From assembly GCA_030770545.1 (NCBI GenBank), contig CM061106.1, forward strand, positions 10,486,501 through 10,550,500: a DNA stretch of 64,000 nt, in the 5' to 3' direction. Every line of letters begins with the position of its first letter. Positions within the stretch are counted from its first letter, which is position 1. This DNA comes from Macropodus opercularis (Eukaryota; Chordata; Actinopteri; Anabantiformes; Osphronemidae). Under the pieces are notes generated by a model. It made no database searches. It was given only the letters and a program-made list of their open reading frames with translations, and had not been told where the DNA came from. The position numbers were made by a program, and so were the translations under genes. Shown here piece after piece: positions 12,059-22,283 of this stretch.

Positions 12059-14070
12059 AGGCGTCTGCTCATATTCATAGTGAGATGCAAAAGCTACACC
12101 AGGGAACAGGGCGGAGATGAGCAACAACAAAGCCGTTAACAGATACTGTGAACCACACCAGCGAAGTCAGGATCCACATGACGACTTGCAAACGCTGTTG
12201 ATTATGTCCACACAATACACAACACACTAAATACTGACACCTAAAGAAACACTCCCCGAATTAAATTCGGAAAAGATGTAACAAAACAATTTCTTCTTCT
12301 CTCAAAACAAAAAAAAATTGACTTTGCCTTCATTAACTATATTTTATTACCCTCAATGAACTGGTTCAATTTAAATTTTTAAATTAAGGACACTGAGAGG
12401 TCATGTAATTTACTATATCAACTAGTTCCAACTAGTTCCAGTGCAGATGCTGATCTCACACTGTGACTCATTATTCTAATCATTTCTACTCACGCATTCA
12501 ACTAAACAATAAAAGTCTGACAATGGGTGTAGGTGGAGGATGGTGCTGAGACTGAGGGGGACTAAAGGTTCTCTGAAGAGAAGTGTCCTTCATTTGAATC
12601 CGACACCTTCACTACTACGGTGTGGGAACCATCAGGTTGATCCATGTTTCATTTATGCCAGACAGCAGAGACGTGTTTGTCAGTGTATTTCCTGTCCAAG
12701 CAGCCCTTTGTTTGGTTCTTTTTACCTCCAAATTCAAAGTTCTCTTCTACAAATCTTGGATCTGATGCTGAAACTATGAGGAGTCTTTCTAGTCAGGTGT
12801 AAATGTCTCCTGAATATGTTGAGAAGCAGCTGTTCTGATCCAAAGACACTGAGCTAAGCTTTGAGGTCGGTTGGAGCTGGAAAGCGGTGGAAGCCTCTTT
12901 ACCTGCTGTTCCCTGAGTTTGCAGGTTGCAGGATGAGGTTCTTCCAACTCTACAGGCTCCATGTGCAGGAGGTCGAAGTCCTGAGTCCGTCCCTCTACAC
13001 AGAACTTCCTGGTTCCAGCCCAACGACTGTGTCTCGGAGATACTGAGGCGTTTTGCTTGCGTTTATTCACAGGCTGAGTCTGTGGTTGGGAGTCGAGCCA
13101 CCGAGCCTTTGGCGCTTGCTGTGTGCGGTGCAAATAGAAGCTGGCAGCCAGTAAACCGTTACCGCGTCTGCTGACAGTGTGTCTCCATCTTTGACGCCTG
13201 CTGCGTTGCTTTCTGGTCTCATATCTGGCTCGTTCTGCCTTTTCGTGGTGCTGTTTGTGTCATTCTGTGTCTGGCCTTGTCCGTCTGTACCTGCGCTGAC
13301 TGACTGGATTCGCAGCCTAGTCGCCAGGGTTCACCCACAGCTATATTTGACCTTATGAACTCTGTTCAGATCGGCCACTTGTTGGTCATGTCCCCATTTT
13401 TGGAGATTTTACGATATCTCATAACAGGCAAAAACACGTGAACACATTCACTGAAACTGTGACTGTCACAGCACATTTAATAGAAACACGACCACGACGA
13501 CACGATGGCAACACAAAGCAGCAAGATCTCATTCCAGTCACCCACACATGATAATAATTAAACACACAATGTAGCATCTGCATCTAATAACATGATGAAA
13601 TGTGCTGCAAGCTCCTCGTTAACACTCTGTGCTTTCTTAACTAACTGCTACTCTCTCTTCAGGTACTTACATCAGATGCTACATTTTGCTCTCTAGGGTT
13701 TGCACAAACGAGGCATCAATACCATTAAAACAACTCTAGAGTGAAGTGTGTTATCTCAGCAATTCAAGATTCAATTAATGGGAAATCATGTGTGAAAGTG
13801 CATCAAACTTTTAAAAATTGTTTCCTTTGCATCCACATATTCAAAGAAATATTGTCAGTGCAACAATGAGAATAAATGGAGACTATGATAAAGATCATAA
13901 ATTCTGTTTTTAGTCATGTCGTTGTTTCTCTGGCCTCTCAATCAGACTGACTGGGACTGGTGAGGAGCTCAGCAGCAGGGTCTGCAGAGACGAGCTACTT
14001 TCCCAGAATGCCTCAGGTTGACCTCGGGAGAGAGAGGATGGCATAGCGGTGAAGCAGGGTCAGACAGGAA
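12059..14070. other. No recognisable gene
   Basis: Overlapping short frames at 12789-13174 exist on both strands but show no family motif. No RNA gene or repeat boundary is evident. Confidence 0.4.
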
Positions 14071-14462
14071 TGTTGCCTACATACAAAGCAAGTGCTGCAT
14101 ATTACGGCAGACCTTGTGATTCGCCGCTAGGCGGCACTATAGTTCTGTTTCATCTTGAGTTTATTGATCTTCTTTCCGGTCTGTGCACCTGTTTTGAGTT
14201 ACGATCAGCATTTACAAGTTTTTTCCACTGGCACTAGTTGCTAGCGAGTCGTACCCTGTCAGTGTCGGTTTCTAGAGGTCCAGAGTAACTACAGGCCAGG
14301 TCCGCATCAGGTAGATCCTGCTTTAAGCAGCGCTTTGTGTTTTTTTCTGAAAAGGAATACTTTTTGTTTTGGAATAAAGTTACCTGCCCATCTGAAGAGC
14401 CGAATTCTGTTTCTTATTGCTCCTGAATCCTCCTCACCTGGTCTGGTCGTGTGTTCGTAACA
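14071..14462 (+). repeat. LTR of a second, truncated LTR retrotransposon
   Basis: The block starts TGTTGCC and ends GTAACA, giving TG...CA termini. It has a polyadenylation-like AATAAAG at 14379, and a gag-like frame begins 18 bp after its end. These are the expected features of a 5' LTR. No matching 3' LTR was found in the window. Confidence 0.55.
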
Positions 14463-14479
14463 GAACTCGCTAGCCACTA

Positions 14480-14772
14480 ATGGGTTCAGCGATATTGAGC
14501 AGAATCGAGGGCATGGTGTCCGAGATTGGGCAATTAGTCACAGAGGCGCACCAACAGTTGCAGGAGAACGCGTCGGAGATCAGGAAGGTCGGAGACGCGG
14601 CCGGTGAGGGGGCGCGTAGTTCGCCTGCCCCTGATGCAGGACTCTCATTGGCTCCGCCGAACCGTTTCGACAGGGAGGCAGCGAGGTGTGGACCGTTTTT
14701 GGCTGCCTTGGACCACCTTCCTGGGCTTTATCCTGGAGCCGGGCCGGGTGGGAATGGACCCTGGAAAGTGTA
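14480..14772 (+). pseudogene. Truncated Ty3/gypsy Gag fragment
   Basis: The frame starting ATG at 14480 has a coiled-coil-like N-terminus (IEGMVSEIGQLVTEAHQQL) followed by LAPPNRFDREAARCGPFLA. That resembles the start of the capsid region in Ty3/gypsy Gag proteins related to PEG10/sushi-type elements, which usually read APPxRYDG..CxxFL. The match then decays and the frame ends after 97 codons. There is no nucleocapsid knuckle or pol, so this is a 5' fragment of a dead element next to its LTR. Confidence 0.55.
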
Positions 14773-15169
14773 GCGGCCCCTCGGATATAGATTGATCAAG
14801 ACGCAGAGAGTTTCAAACGGGTGTCGATTTATTTCGTCCTCTCCACGAGCACCATGCACCTTGAACACTTTGAACACCGTGAAAACTACAGAATAAACAG
14901 AAATACAAAAGGCTTCCATGTAGTTTCACAAATAATTTGCACATAAATCATCTTCACATATTAATCACGTTTACACCCAATACAAACTCCACCTATTTTC
15001 CTTTGTACCTCATTCCGCTTTTCCAAGGGTGCTAATCGAAGAGTTTCAGCCATCAGCTACCATGCGCACTAGCTTGACACACCCTCACAGTTCGGAGCTC
15101 TTAAAAAATAACATGTACGAGCAACACAAATAATAAAGTAAATTACAATGTAAACCTTTTCTTTGCAAG
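14773..15169. other. Unassigned sequence before the gypsy insertion
   Basis: No gene. A block starting tgtagcggcccc at 14769 may be part of another LTR. The last four bases (CAAG, 15166-15169) are the target-site duplication of the following gypsy element. Confidence 0.4.
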
Positions 15170-15860
15170 TGTAGGACAGTGGTTTATAAAGTGACCGCTA
15201 GGTGTCGCTGTTTTGTGGGTCTGGAGGTGCATTGTCCCTTACAGGACACCTTACTCCCAGACCCGTTGCATTCTGGGTGCCGCAATGTTTTTTTTATGTG
15301 TTTCGTTGCTTCTGTTGGAAGGTGAGCACCCGCTAAAGCACCCGACATTATCGGGCAACATCTTAAGTTCTGCCCTCCGTTGGGGGCACATATTTAGTTC
15401 CTCCATAATATAAGAGGTTAAGCTATGTTGTGGCATAAGTATGAAGTAAGGGAATTGGTCTATTTATGGTTTGCTGTAAGCTAATTAGATGTATAATTTA
15501 ACTGGTTTCCACATGGAGTCACAGTAATTTTGCCTCAGTTGTTAAGAAACGTTTTGTTTAGTTTTCTTTCTGCATAAGTGTCCCATGATAGTTTCTATTT
15601 ACTGATGGATATGATTTTCTTTTGTCTATATATGTTTTTTTTGATGTGTTTCGTTGCTTCTGTTGGAAGACGACACGTGACATCAATAAAGTGAAGCCAA
15701 TAAGTCCCGGCCGCATCAGAACTCTCAGCGTCTGGTGTCTTCGTAACACACCCATTCCCCACCACAATAAGATCACACCTTCACACAACGCAGACAACCA
15801 GGGGAACGTGGACGAATGGCGACTCCAGCAAAGACGCGTTGCAGGACGAGAGGGGTTACA
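15170..15860 (+). repeat. 5' LTR of the gypsy element
   Basis: About 691 bp with TGTAGGAC at the start and GGTTACA at the end. It contains AATAAAG near 15685 and is almost identical to the 3' copy. As a 5' LTR it would supply the promoter of the element. Confidence 0.95.
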
Positions 15861-15864
15861 TCTT

Positions 15865-15882
15865 TGGTGCCGTGACCCGGAT
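15865..15882 (+). other. Primer binding site, tRNA-His-like
   Basis: The sequence TGGTGCCGTGACCCGGAT lies four bases after the LTR end. It matches the complement of the 3' end of tRNA-His as I remember it with one mismatch. It would prime minus-strand DNA synthesis. Confidence 0.65.
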
Positions 15883-16104
15883 GTGGCATTCAGGGACCGA
15901 AGCTGGAGATATCCTAACTGTGATTGGCTAATTTTTGTTAACTATTTTGACTCAATTTAGGATTAAGATAGAGAGTTACTGTCAAAATATTCGATGTAAA
16001 TGTACTGTTTTGTTTTGTTTGGTATTTATGCACAGTAACCACACCGCGAGCTTATTGATATACAGATCTACTTAATGCATTAGTGCACATTAGTTTATTT
16101 CAAA

Positions 16105-17991
16105 ATGTTTAGGCCAGACACTTGTGTGGTATCGGGACTGAGACCAGATGAACCTCCACCCACAACGCCTAGCAGACAACTGCCAACTAAGCCTGCAGCA
16201 GACTTCTCCCCCCAATTGAGTGACACTCTCCACTACTCTGTGAAAGAGGGCGCTATGATGAGCCCAGAGCAAGCGGTGAGACCAAGACATAGCCGCTACA
16301 CCGCCAGGTTGGCCGAAACCCCACAGCAATACCAGGCATCTGATTCTGGAGCGTATGCTCAGCCACAGAGGGGAGGACCGTGCCCGCAGGTTGGCCCAAT
16401 ACTACCAGTGCACTTACCCAATGCCGGCTACTCCCCTGCTGATCCCATCCCTCCCCTGCCGGCAGATGCCCACATCGCTACCGTCTCTCAACCACACCAG
16501 CTGGTTCAACTGGATGTGCAGAGTCCTCCACAGCCCTCCATAGGCTACCCAATCAGGTCTGCTCCTCTAGCTCAGTCCATGAACCCTAGCACACTACCTC
16601 ATTTCACGAACTATTTACAGTCGACCCCAATAGTGGGGGCCCACCTGGAGAAGTTCCCAGCACAGGCCTCAGGAGGGGCTTTCAGGCCACCACTGCACAG
16701 TACCCAAGCACCTGATAATGACCCCCAGAGTACTGTAGGTGGCGTGGCACCCGCTGTGCCCATACCTACAAGAGACACACAGATTAATAACCCTAATGAC
16801 TATAACCTGGGAGGGGCAGGGAATACCAACCCTGCTCATGACGTAACTCCACATGCGTCTCTGAACTATGTAGCTGTCCCTAAGCCCCAGGCTGCTTTAT
16901 ATGCTGAGGCCCACACTGCAGCTGTGTCCCTGCCCTCATCCAACCCCGTGCCAGTGCATATTCATTCTCCCGATGTACCTATGCAGACACCAGCCAGAGT
17001 AGGAGTAAACACAGGTCTCTCACTTATGTCTCATAGTGGGCTCATGCAGACGCACCAGGTTAGGAACGTGCAGGTGTTTACTGGTAGTGGGGATAACAAG
17101 ATACTCATTGAGGACTGGGTACGGGACATGCAGTATCTCCTGGACGCAATAGACCTTCCCACCCATCTTCGTTTTTCAACAGTAGTGAGGCACTTGAGTG
17201 GAGAGGCCAGAAAACTCGTCCTAAACCTGCCCCACTGTGAGCAAACTCCGGAGAATGCTTTTGCAGAGCTACGAGCAGAATATGGTGACACACGGGGCTC
17301 CCTGGATCCACTTGCTGACTTCTATGAGTGTAGCCAGCGAACCGGAGAGTCTGCTTGCTCATATGCGATCGCTCTAGAGGCAACACTGAGAGCAGTAGAG
17401 GAGAACCAGCGAGGGGGAAAGCCTTTTCCAGACCGGGATATTAAGCTCACCCGGCAGTTCTTAAGGGGGCTCAGCGATGAGGAGTTGTATGCCAGAATTG
17501 CACCAATGAAACCCAGGTTGCTAAGTTTTAGAGAACTGCAGGTTGAGCTCCGCAACTTGGCAAGGGAGGCTAAATCTTTCAAGCAGTCACTCAAGACGAA
17601 GAAAACGTATGAGAATGTACATGTTGCCTCGGCGGGTGGGAGCAATGCAAAGCCAGAGAAGACCAAGTACACAACAGAGCTATCTGAGTTAACAGAGGTT
17701 GTTAAAAGGCTGGCTCTGAGCCAAGAAGAACAGATAGCTAAGTTATCTCTCCTGGAGTCAAGGATTAATCCTACCTCTGCTGTCCCACAACCAAGGCCCC
17801 AGCTGGTTTCCACAAATGCTACACAACGCCCTACTGTTACGTGCTATCGCTGTGGTAAGTTGGGACATATAGCCAGAGTCTGCAGAGCGGCACTCCCTAA
17901 TCCTAACAACAGCTGGACCCCACAAAACCAGGACCACACATCCACAACACAGGGGGACACCTCTCAACCAGCCCAGCCTTTAAACTGCTAA
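16105..17991 (+). CDS. gag: Gag polyprotein of the gypsy element
   Basis: 628 codons starting ATG at 16105. Gag proteins assemble the particle that packages the element RNA. The first ~320 residues are proline-rich and of low complexity. A capsid-like region follows at about residues 330-480, with the retrotransposon-gag-type motif DNKILIEDWVRDMQYLLDA and RQFLRGLSDEELYARI. A CCHC zinc knuckle (CYRCGKLGHIARVC) lies near residues 579-592. The frame ends at TAA 17989-17991, two codons after a canonical slippery heptamer, and pol lies in the -1 frame. This is long for a Ty3-type Gag because of the N-terminal extension. No internal break was seen. Confidence 0.92.
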   Translation: MFRPDTCVVSGLRPDEPPPTTPSRQLPTKPAADFSPQLSDTLHYSVKEGAMMSPEQAVRPRHSRYTARLAETPQQYQASDSGAYAQPQRGGPCPQVGPILPVHLPNAGYSPADPIPPLPADAHIATVSQPHQLVQLDVQSPPQPSIGYPIRSAPLAQSMNPSTLPHFTNYLQSTPIVGAHLEKFPAQASGGAFRPPLHSTQAPDNDPQSTVGGVAPAVPIPTRDTQINNPNDYNLGGAGNTNPAHDVTPHASLNYVAVPKPQAALYAEAHTAAVSLPSSNPVPVHIHSPDVPMQTPARVGVNTGLSLMSHSGLMQTHQVRNVQVFTGSGDNKILIEDWVRDMQYLLDAIDLPTHLRFSTVVRHLSGEARKLVLNLPHCEQTPENAFAELRAEYGDTRGSLDPLADFYECSQRTGESACSYAIALEATLRAVEENQRGGKPFPDRDIKLTRQFLRGLSDEELYARIAPMKPRLLSFRELQVELRNLAREAKSFKQSLKTKKTYENVHVASAGGSNAKPEKTKYTTELSELTEVVKRLALSQEEQIAKLSLLESRINPTSAVPQPRPQLVSTNATQRPTVTCYRCGKLGHIARVCRAALPNPNNSWTPQNQDHTSTTQGDTSQPAQPLNC

Positions 17992-18035
17992 AGCCCATGG
18001 AAGCAGGGGTAACCATGGGCAGAGGGAGAGACCCC
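17979..18035 (+). promoter_or_regulatory. Predicted -1 ribosomal frameshift site with H-type pseudoknot
   Basis: The heptamer TTTAAAC (17979-17985) is aligned with the gag frame as T TTA AAC, the canonical X XXY YYZ slippery form. After a 7-nt spacer comes an 8-bp perfect stem, 17993-18000 with 18013-18020. Loop bases GGGGT (18006-18010) can pair with ACCCC (18031-18035), giving a second 5-bp stem and an H-type pseudoknot. A shift to -1 reads straight into the pol frame with no stop. Folding was done by hand. Confidence 0.85.
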
Positions 18036-21000
18036 ACGGTGAAGAAGCAACTTCAGCACAATCAAAGGGAAGACGCTCTTTTAGTAGGCCCTCGAAATGA
18101 GGGAGAGGTGGAGGTCAATGGGATTCTGAGCAAGGCTCTCATTGACTCTGGTTCACAAATAACCAGTATTACTCACAAATACTGGCGTAGTCATCCCACC
18201 CTCTGCGAGCAGGTGTTAGAGTCTTCTAGGGTGTGTATTGAAGGGGCAGGGGGCCAGGATGTGCCTTACTATGGCGTACTGTGGATGGACCTGAAGTTGT
18301 TGGGGAATGAGTTCAAGAGTGTGCCGACATTCGTGGTTCCTGACTCCGAGTATCGGTCCTCCGTCCCAGTGTTAGTGGGGACTAATGTCATCCGAGCCTC
18401 CAGGGGCCATCTGCAAGCTGCATATGGTAAGCAATTTCTGCATCAAGTGCAAGAGAGCCATCCTGAATGGTATACAGCCTTGCTGGAAGTTGGAAGTGAT
18501 GAGCAAAGTGCTATGGATGGCATCGTGGGCCCTGTTGTGTATGCTGGCCACAGCGTTAAAATTCCTGGGGGGAAAGAATGGAATTTATGGTGTAAAATTA
18601 GAGCGGGCCCACAAAAAAGGACATACACGGCTCTGATTGAAGGGAACCCCTCCATACGACTACCGCCAAGTGTAATGGTTGCAAAAACCTTTGTTAACGT
18701 AGAGAGAGGCTCTGCCCCAATTAGAGTGTTGAACCTGTCCCAGCATACAGTCACAATCAAGCCACATACACACTTGGCATATGCCTTTCTAGTTGAGGGT
18801 GTTGTGGAGTTTGCGGAAAAAAAGCAGAAGGAGGATGATGCTGGAGGGGGCATCCAGGCATGCCTGAGTCTCGACCAAGTGGTGAAAGGTTGCGGAGTGG
18901 ATCTGAGTGAGGCAGCAGTGGAAAATGAGCATCAGCGCTCCCTTCTCACAAAGCTGTTGGAAAGGAATGCAAGTGTGTTCTCGCAACATTCTATGGACTA
19001 TGGCCACACAAAGACGGTGCAGCATGAGATCCCCCTGGTTGACACAAAGCCGTTCCGGCTCCCGTACCGCAAAATCCCCCCATCGCAGTGGCAAGATGTA
19101 CGGAGGATGCTGGAGGATATGGAAGCTACAGGAGTTATACGACCAAGTAAGAGCCCATATGCATCACCAGTGGTGATAGTGACGAAGAAGGACGGATCCC
19201 TAAGGCTGTGCATAGACTACAGAAAGCTCAACTCCTGCAGCACAAGAGACGCCTTCCCCCTCCCAAGGATTGAGGAGGCTCTGGAGTCTTTGGGGCAAGC
19301 CAGGTACTTCTCCACCCTTGACCTTACGTCTGGCTATTGGCAGGTAGAAGTGGCAGAGCAGGATAAACACAAGACGGCTTTTAGTACCCCCATGGGACTT
19401 TATGAAGCAAACAGGATGCCGTTTGGCCTGCAGAATGCACCATCTACCTTCCAGAGACTTATGACCTGCTGTTTTGGTGACCTCAACTTCACACACCTCT
19501 TGATTTACTTGGATGACCTAATAATTTTCTCAGCCACGTTTGAAGAGCACCTGGAAAGGCTACAGCTGGTGCTAAACCGACTTAGAGAGCATGGGTTAAA
19601 GGTCAAGCCCTCAAAGTGTCAGCTAGTGAGAAAAGAGGTCCATTATCTGGGGCATCTGGTGTCTGCTAAAGGCATAAGGACTGATCCAGAAAAGATTGAA
19701 AGGGTCAAGGATTGGCCGAGGCCCACCAATCGGAAGGAAGTGTTGCAGTTCCTTGGCTTTGCAGGGTACTACAGGAGATATGTCAAGGGTTACTCCAACT
19801 TAGCTGCACCTCTGTATTGCCTAACAACTGGTGATCCGAGAAGAAAGAAGAGGGGGGGACAGAGGCGGGCAGGTCCTGAACCGCTATTCACGTGGACGGA
19901 AGAATGTGAAGAGGCCTTTAATTCTTTAAAAGAAAAACTGACTAGTGCCCCAGTGTTAGGCTACCCAGACTATAACCTACCTTTTGTCCTCCAGACTGAT
20001 GCCTCTGGGAGCGGGCTTGGCGCTGTCTTGGCACAGGTGCAGGAGGGAGTTGAGAGGGTTATTGCCTATGCCAGCAGGGGTCTGAGTCCAGCAGAAACCA
20101 GGTATCCAGCACATAAATTGGAGTTCCTGGCACTGAAGTGGGCAGTAACAGATAAATTTTATGACCATCTCTATGGGCGCAGGTTCTCGGTGCTGACTGA
20201 TAATAATCCTCTGAAGTATATAATGAGCTCTGCTAAGCTAGATGCCACAGGTCAGCGATGGGTTGCTATGCTGTCAGTGTTTGACTTTGACATCCGATAC
20301 AGAAGGGGACGGAGTAATTCAAATGCTGATGCTCTTTCGCGGATGTCTCACCAGGAGGTCACACAGGCACTGCAATCTTGCCCACAGCTAGTGAAGGACA
20401 AAAAACTGAGTCAAGACAAGATGGAAGTTACCCCAAGTCCAGATATTGCTGTCCATGATGGCCAGGCATCCAGTCGGGCTCTGGAGGATGGCGATCCATA
20501 TGCGGATGTGGGTACGGAGTCCCTCCCAGCCATGACGAAACAGGAAATTCGAGCAGAGCAGAAGGGAGACCCGGTAATTGGGCCAGTGTTACACTTCAGA
20601 AGCAGAAATTTCAAGCCTAGTCGGACAACAAGGTCGACTGGGGACGCACACCTACGCCACCTCTTAAAAGAGTGGAAGAAGTTGGTGGTAAAGGATGGAA
20701 TTCTTTACCGCTGTGTCAGAGATGGCTCGAGAGGTGCAGTCGAGCAGCTTGTTCTGCCTGAGACGCTACGCACCTTAGTCAAGACTGCTCTTCATAATGA
20801 CTCGGGGCACTTGGGAATAGAGAGAACATTGCAGATGATAAGAGAAAGGTTTTACTGGCCAAGAATGTTCCAAGATGTCAAATCCTGGTGCGAGAAGTGC
20901 CAGAGGTGCTGCCTCCGGAAGACACCTACATCAGGTCTTAAAGCACCTCTCGTAAGCATCCACAGCAGTGCCCCTATGGAGCTGGTATGTGTGGACTTTC

Positions 21001-22202
21001 TCACCCTGGAGAAGTCAAAGGGTGGTATAGAAAATGTGCTTGTTGTTACAGACCATTTCTCTCGCTTTGCACAGGCCTACCCCACTAGAGACCAGAAAGC
21101 ACGCACGGTGGCCCGAGTGCTATGGAAGAACTTTTTTAGTCGATTTGGTTTTCCTGCAAAACTACATGCAGACCAAGGACGCAATTTTGAAAGTGCTATT
21201 GTGAGAGAGTTGTGTAGGTGTACCGGCATCGCAAAGACCCGCACCACCCCCTACCACCCTCAGGGTAATGGAACTACTGAAAGGTTTAATCGAACTCTAT
21301 TAAATATGCTGGGGACCTTGGAGCCACACTTGAAGCCCAGCTGGCCTGAGTATGTAGATGCCATGACACATGCATACAACTGTACGCAGCACGATTCTAC
21401 TGGCTATACGCCGCATTACCTAATGTTTGGTAGACACCCTAGGCTGCCGGTGGACCTGATCTTTGGGCTTTCCTCCAAAGGTGAGCAGCACGGTTACAGT
21501 GAGTATGTCCAGAATCTCCACAACTGTTTGGTACATGCCTATGCTAGAGCCGATGAGATGTCCCGGCAGGCAAAGAGAGAGCAGAAGAAGTACTATGACC
21601 AAAAGGTAAAGAACCAAGTCTTCACTCCAGGGGATAGGGTTATGGTCAAAATATGTCATGTGGAGGGGCGGCAGAAACTAGGTGATAGATGGGAATCTTG
21701 TCCATACATTGTGGTCAAGAAACAACCTCACATCCCCGTGTATGTGGTCCGTGCAGAGAACGGTGGGGCTGAGAGAGTGGTCCATCGCAACCTTCTTACA
21801 CAATGCATGTTTCTCCCAGTGGAACAAGCTGGTGAAACAGCAGGGGAGGACAGTGAGTATGAGTTGGAAGAATGTGAGGTGGATGTGGCGTTGGATGGGG
21901 AGGACGTGGAGAGACAGCCAGAGGATACCGAGACTGCTGCATCCCACAATGGACACACAGCTTCAGAGAACGAAGAGGAGGAGGAAGGAGAAGTGGGAGT
22001 GGGGATTGAATCGGAGGAAGATGCCAGTGTGGTCGCACCCACAGAGGGTCCGAGGAGGAACCCTGCCAGGAACCGGCGTCCCCCAGAGAAGCTATGTTTG
22101 GAGTCTCGTGTTGTGCAGCAGGAGAGTGAGGAACAGAGAATACAAAGAGGGTGGAGGTTGTGGCAAAGGGTCAAGGCAAGACGAGCAGCGCGTCTCAGTT
22201 GA
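17997..22202 (+). CDS. pol: Pol polyprotein (protease-RT-RNase H-integrase)
   Basis: A single 1401-codon frame. Aspartic protease: ALIDSGSQ near residue 50. Reverse transcriptase: YLDD at about 504-507, with the usual LDLTSGYWQ and MPFGLQNAP motifs upstream. RNase H: QTDASGSGLG near 666 and LTDNNPLKY downstream. Integrase: HHCC zinc-binding region starting HNDSGHLG near 932, then catalytic D (CVDFLTL, ~998), D (HADQGRNFE, ~1058) and E (GTTERFNRT, ~1093). After the integrase core comes a basic linker and an acidic Glu-rich tail. All catalytic residues are present and there is no internal stop, so this copy could be functional. Translation is most simply by -1 frameshift from gag; the ATG at 17997 is an alternative start. 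Confidence 0.95.
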   Translation: MEAGVTMGRGRDPTVKKQLQHNQREDALLVGPRNEGEVEVNGILSKALIDSGSQITSITHKYWRSHPTLCEQVLESSRVCIEGAGGQDVPYYGVLWMDLKLLGNEFKSVPTFVVPDSEYRSSVPVLVGTNVIRASRGHLQAAYGKQFLHQVQESHPEWYTALLEVGSDEQSAMDGIVGPVVYAGHSVKIPGGKEWNLWCKIRAGPQKRTYTALIEGNPSIRLPPSVMVAKTFVNVERGSAPIRVLNLSQHTVTIKPHTHLAYAFLVEGVVEFAEKKQKEDDAGGGIQACLSLDQVVKGCGVDLSEAAVENEHQRSLLTKLLERNASVFSQHSMDYGHTKTVQHEIPLVDTKPFRLPYRKIPPSQWQDVRRMLEDMEATGVIRPSKSPYASPVVIVTKKDGSLRLCIDYRKLNSCSTRDAFPLPRIEEALESLGQARYFSTLDLTSGYWQVEVAEQDKHKTAFSTPMGLYEANRMPFGLQNAPSTFQRLMTCCFGDLNFTHLLIYLDDLIIFSATFEEHLERLQLVLNRLREHGLKVKPSKCQLVRKEVHYLGHLVSAKGIRTDPEKIERVKDWPRPTNRKEVLQFLGFAGYYRRYVKGYSNLAAPLYCLTTGDPRRKKRGGQRRAGPEPLFTWTEECEEAFNSLKEKLTSAPVLGYPDYNLPFVLQTDASGSGLGAVLAQVQEGVERVIAYASRGLSPAETRYPAHKLEFLALKWAVTDKFYDHLYGRRFSVLTDNNPLKYIMSSAKLDATGQRWVAMLSVFDFDIRYRRGRSNSNADALSRMSHQEVTQALQSCPQLVKDKKLSQDKMEVTPSPDIAVHDGQASSRALEDGDPYADVGTESLPAMTKQEIRAEQKGDPVIGPVLHFRSRNFKPSRTTRSTGDAHLRHLLKEWKKLVVKDGILYRCVRDGSRGAVEQLVLPETLRTLVKTALHNDSGHLGIERTLQMIRERFYWPRMFQDVKSWCEKCQRCCLRKTPTSGLKAPLVSIHSSAPMELVCVDFLTLEKSKGGIENVLVVTDHFSRFAQAYPTRDQKARTVARVLWKNFFSRFGFPAKLHADQGRNFESAIVRELCRCTGIAKTRTTPYHPQGNGTTERFNRTLLNMLGTLEPHLKPSWPEYVDAMTHAYNCTQHDSTGYTPHYLMFGRHPRLPVDLIFGLSSKGEQHGYSEYVQNLHNCLVHAYARADEMSRQAKREQKKYYDQKVKNQVFTPGDRVMVKICHVEGRQKLGDRWESCPYIVVKKQPHIPVYVVRAENGGAERVVHRNLLTQCMFLPVEQAGETAGEDSEYELEECEVDVALDGEDVERQPEDTETAASHNGHTASENEEEEEGEVGVGIESEEDASVVAPTEGPRRNPARNRRPPEKLCLESRVVQQESEEQRIQRGWRLWQRVKARRAARLS

Positions 22203-22283
22203 TGGCTCACCACACTCCATAAAGGTGTATTATGTTTAGGTGGGACAGATGGCTGAGGCGCCATCAATTAAACAAGAGGTGAA

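Noticed and set aside
12789..13174. Overlapping frames on both strands near 13 kb
   Set aside because: Mutually overlapping frames with no conserved residues; likely chance.
14773..15169. Second full LTR element interrupted by the gypsy
   Set aside because: I could not find the continuation with confidence to the right of 22975.
16669..22267. Antisense and alternate-frame ORFs over gag and pol
   Set aside because: Shadows of long, motif-supported gag and pol frames.
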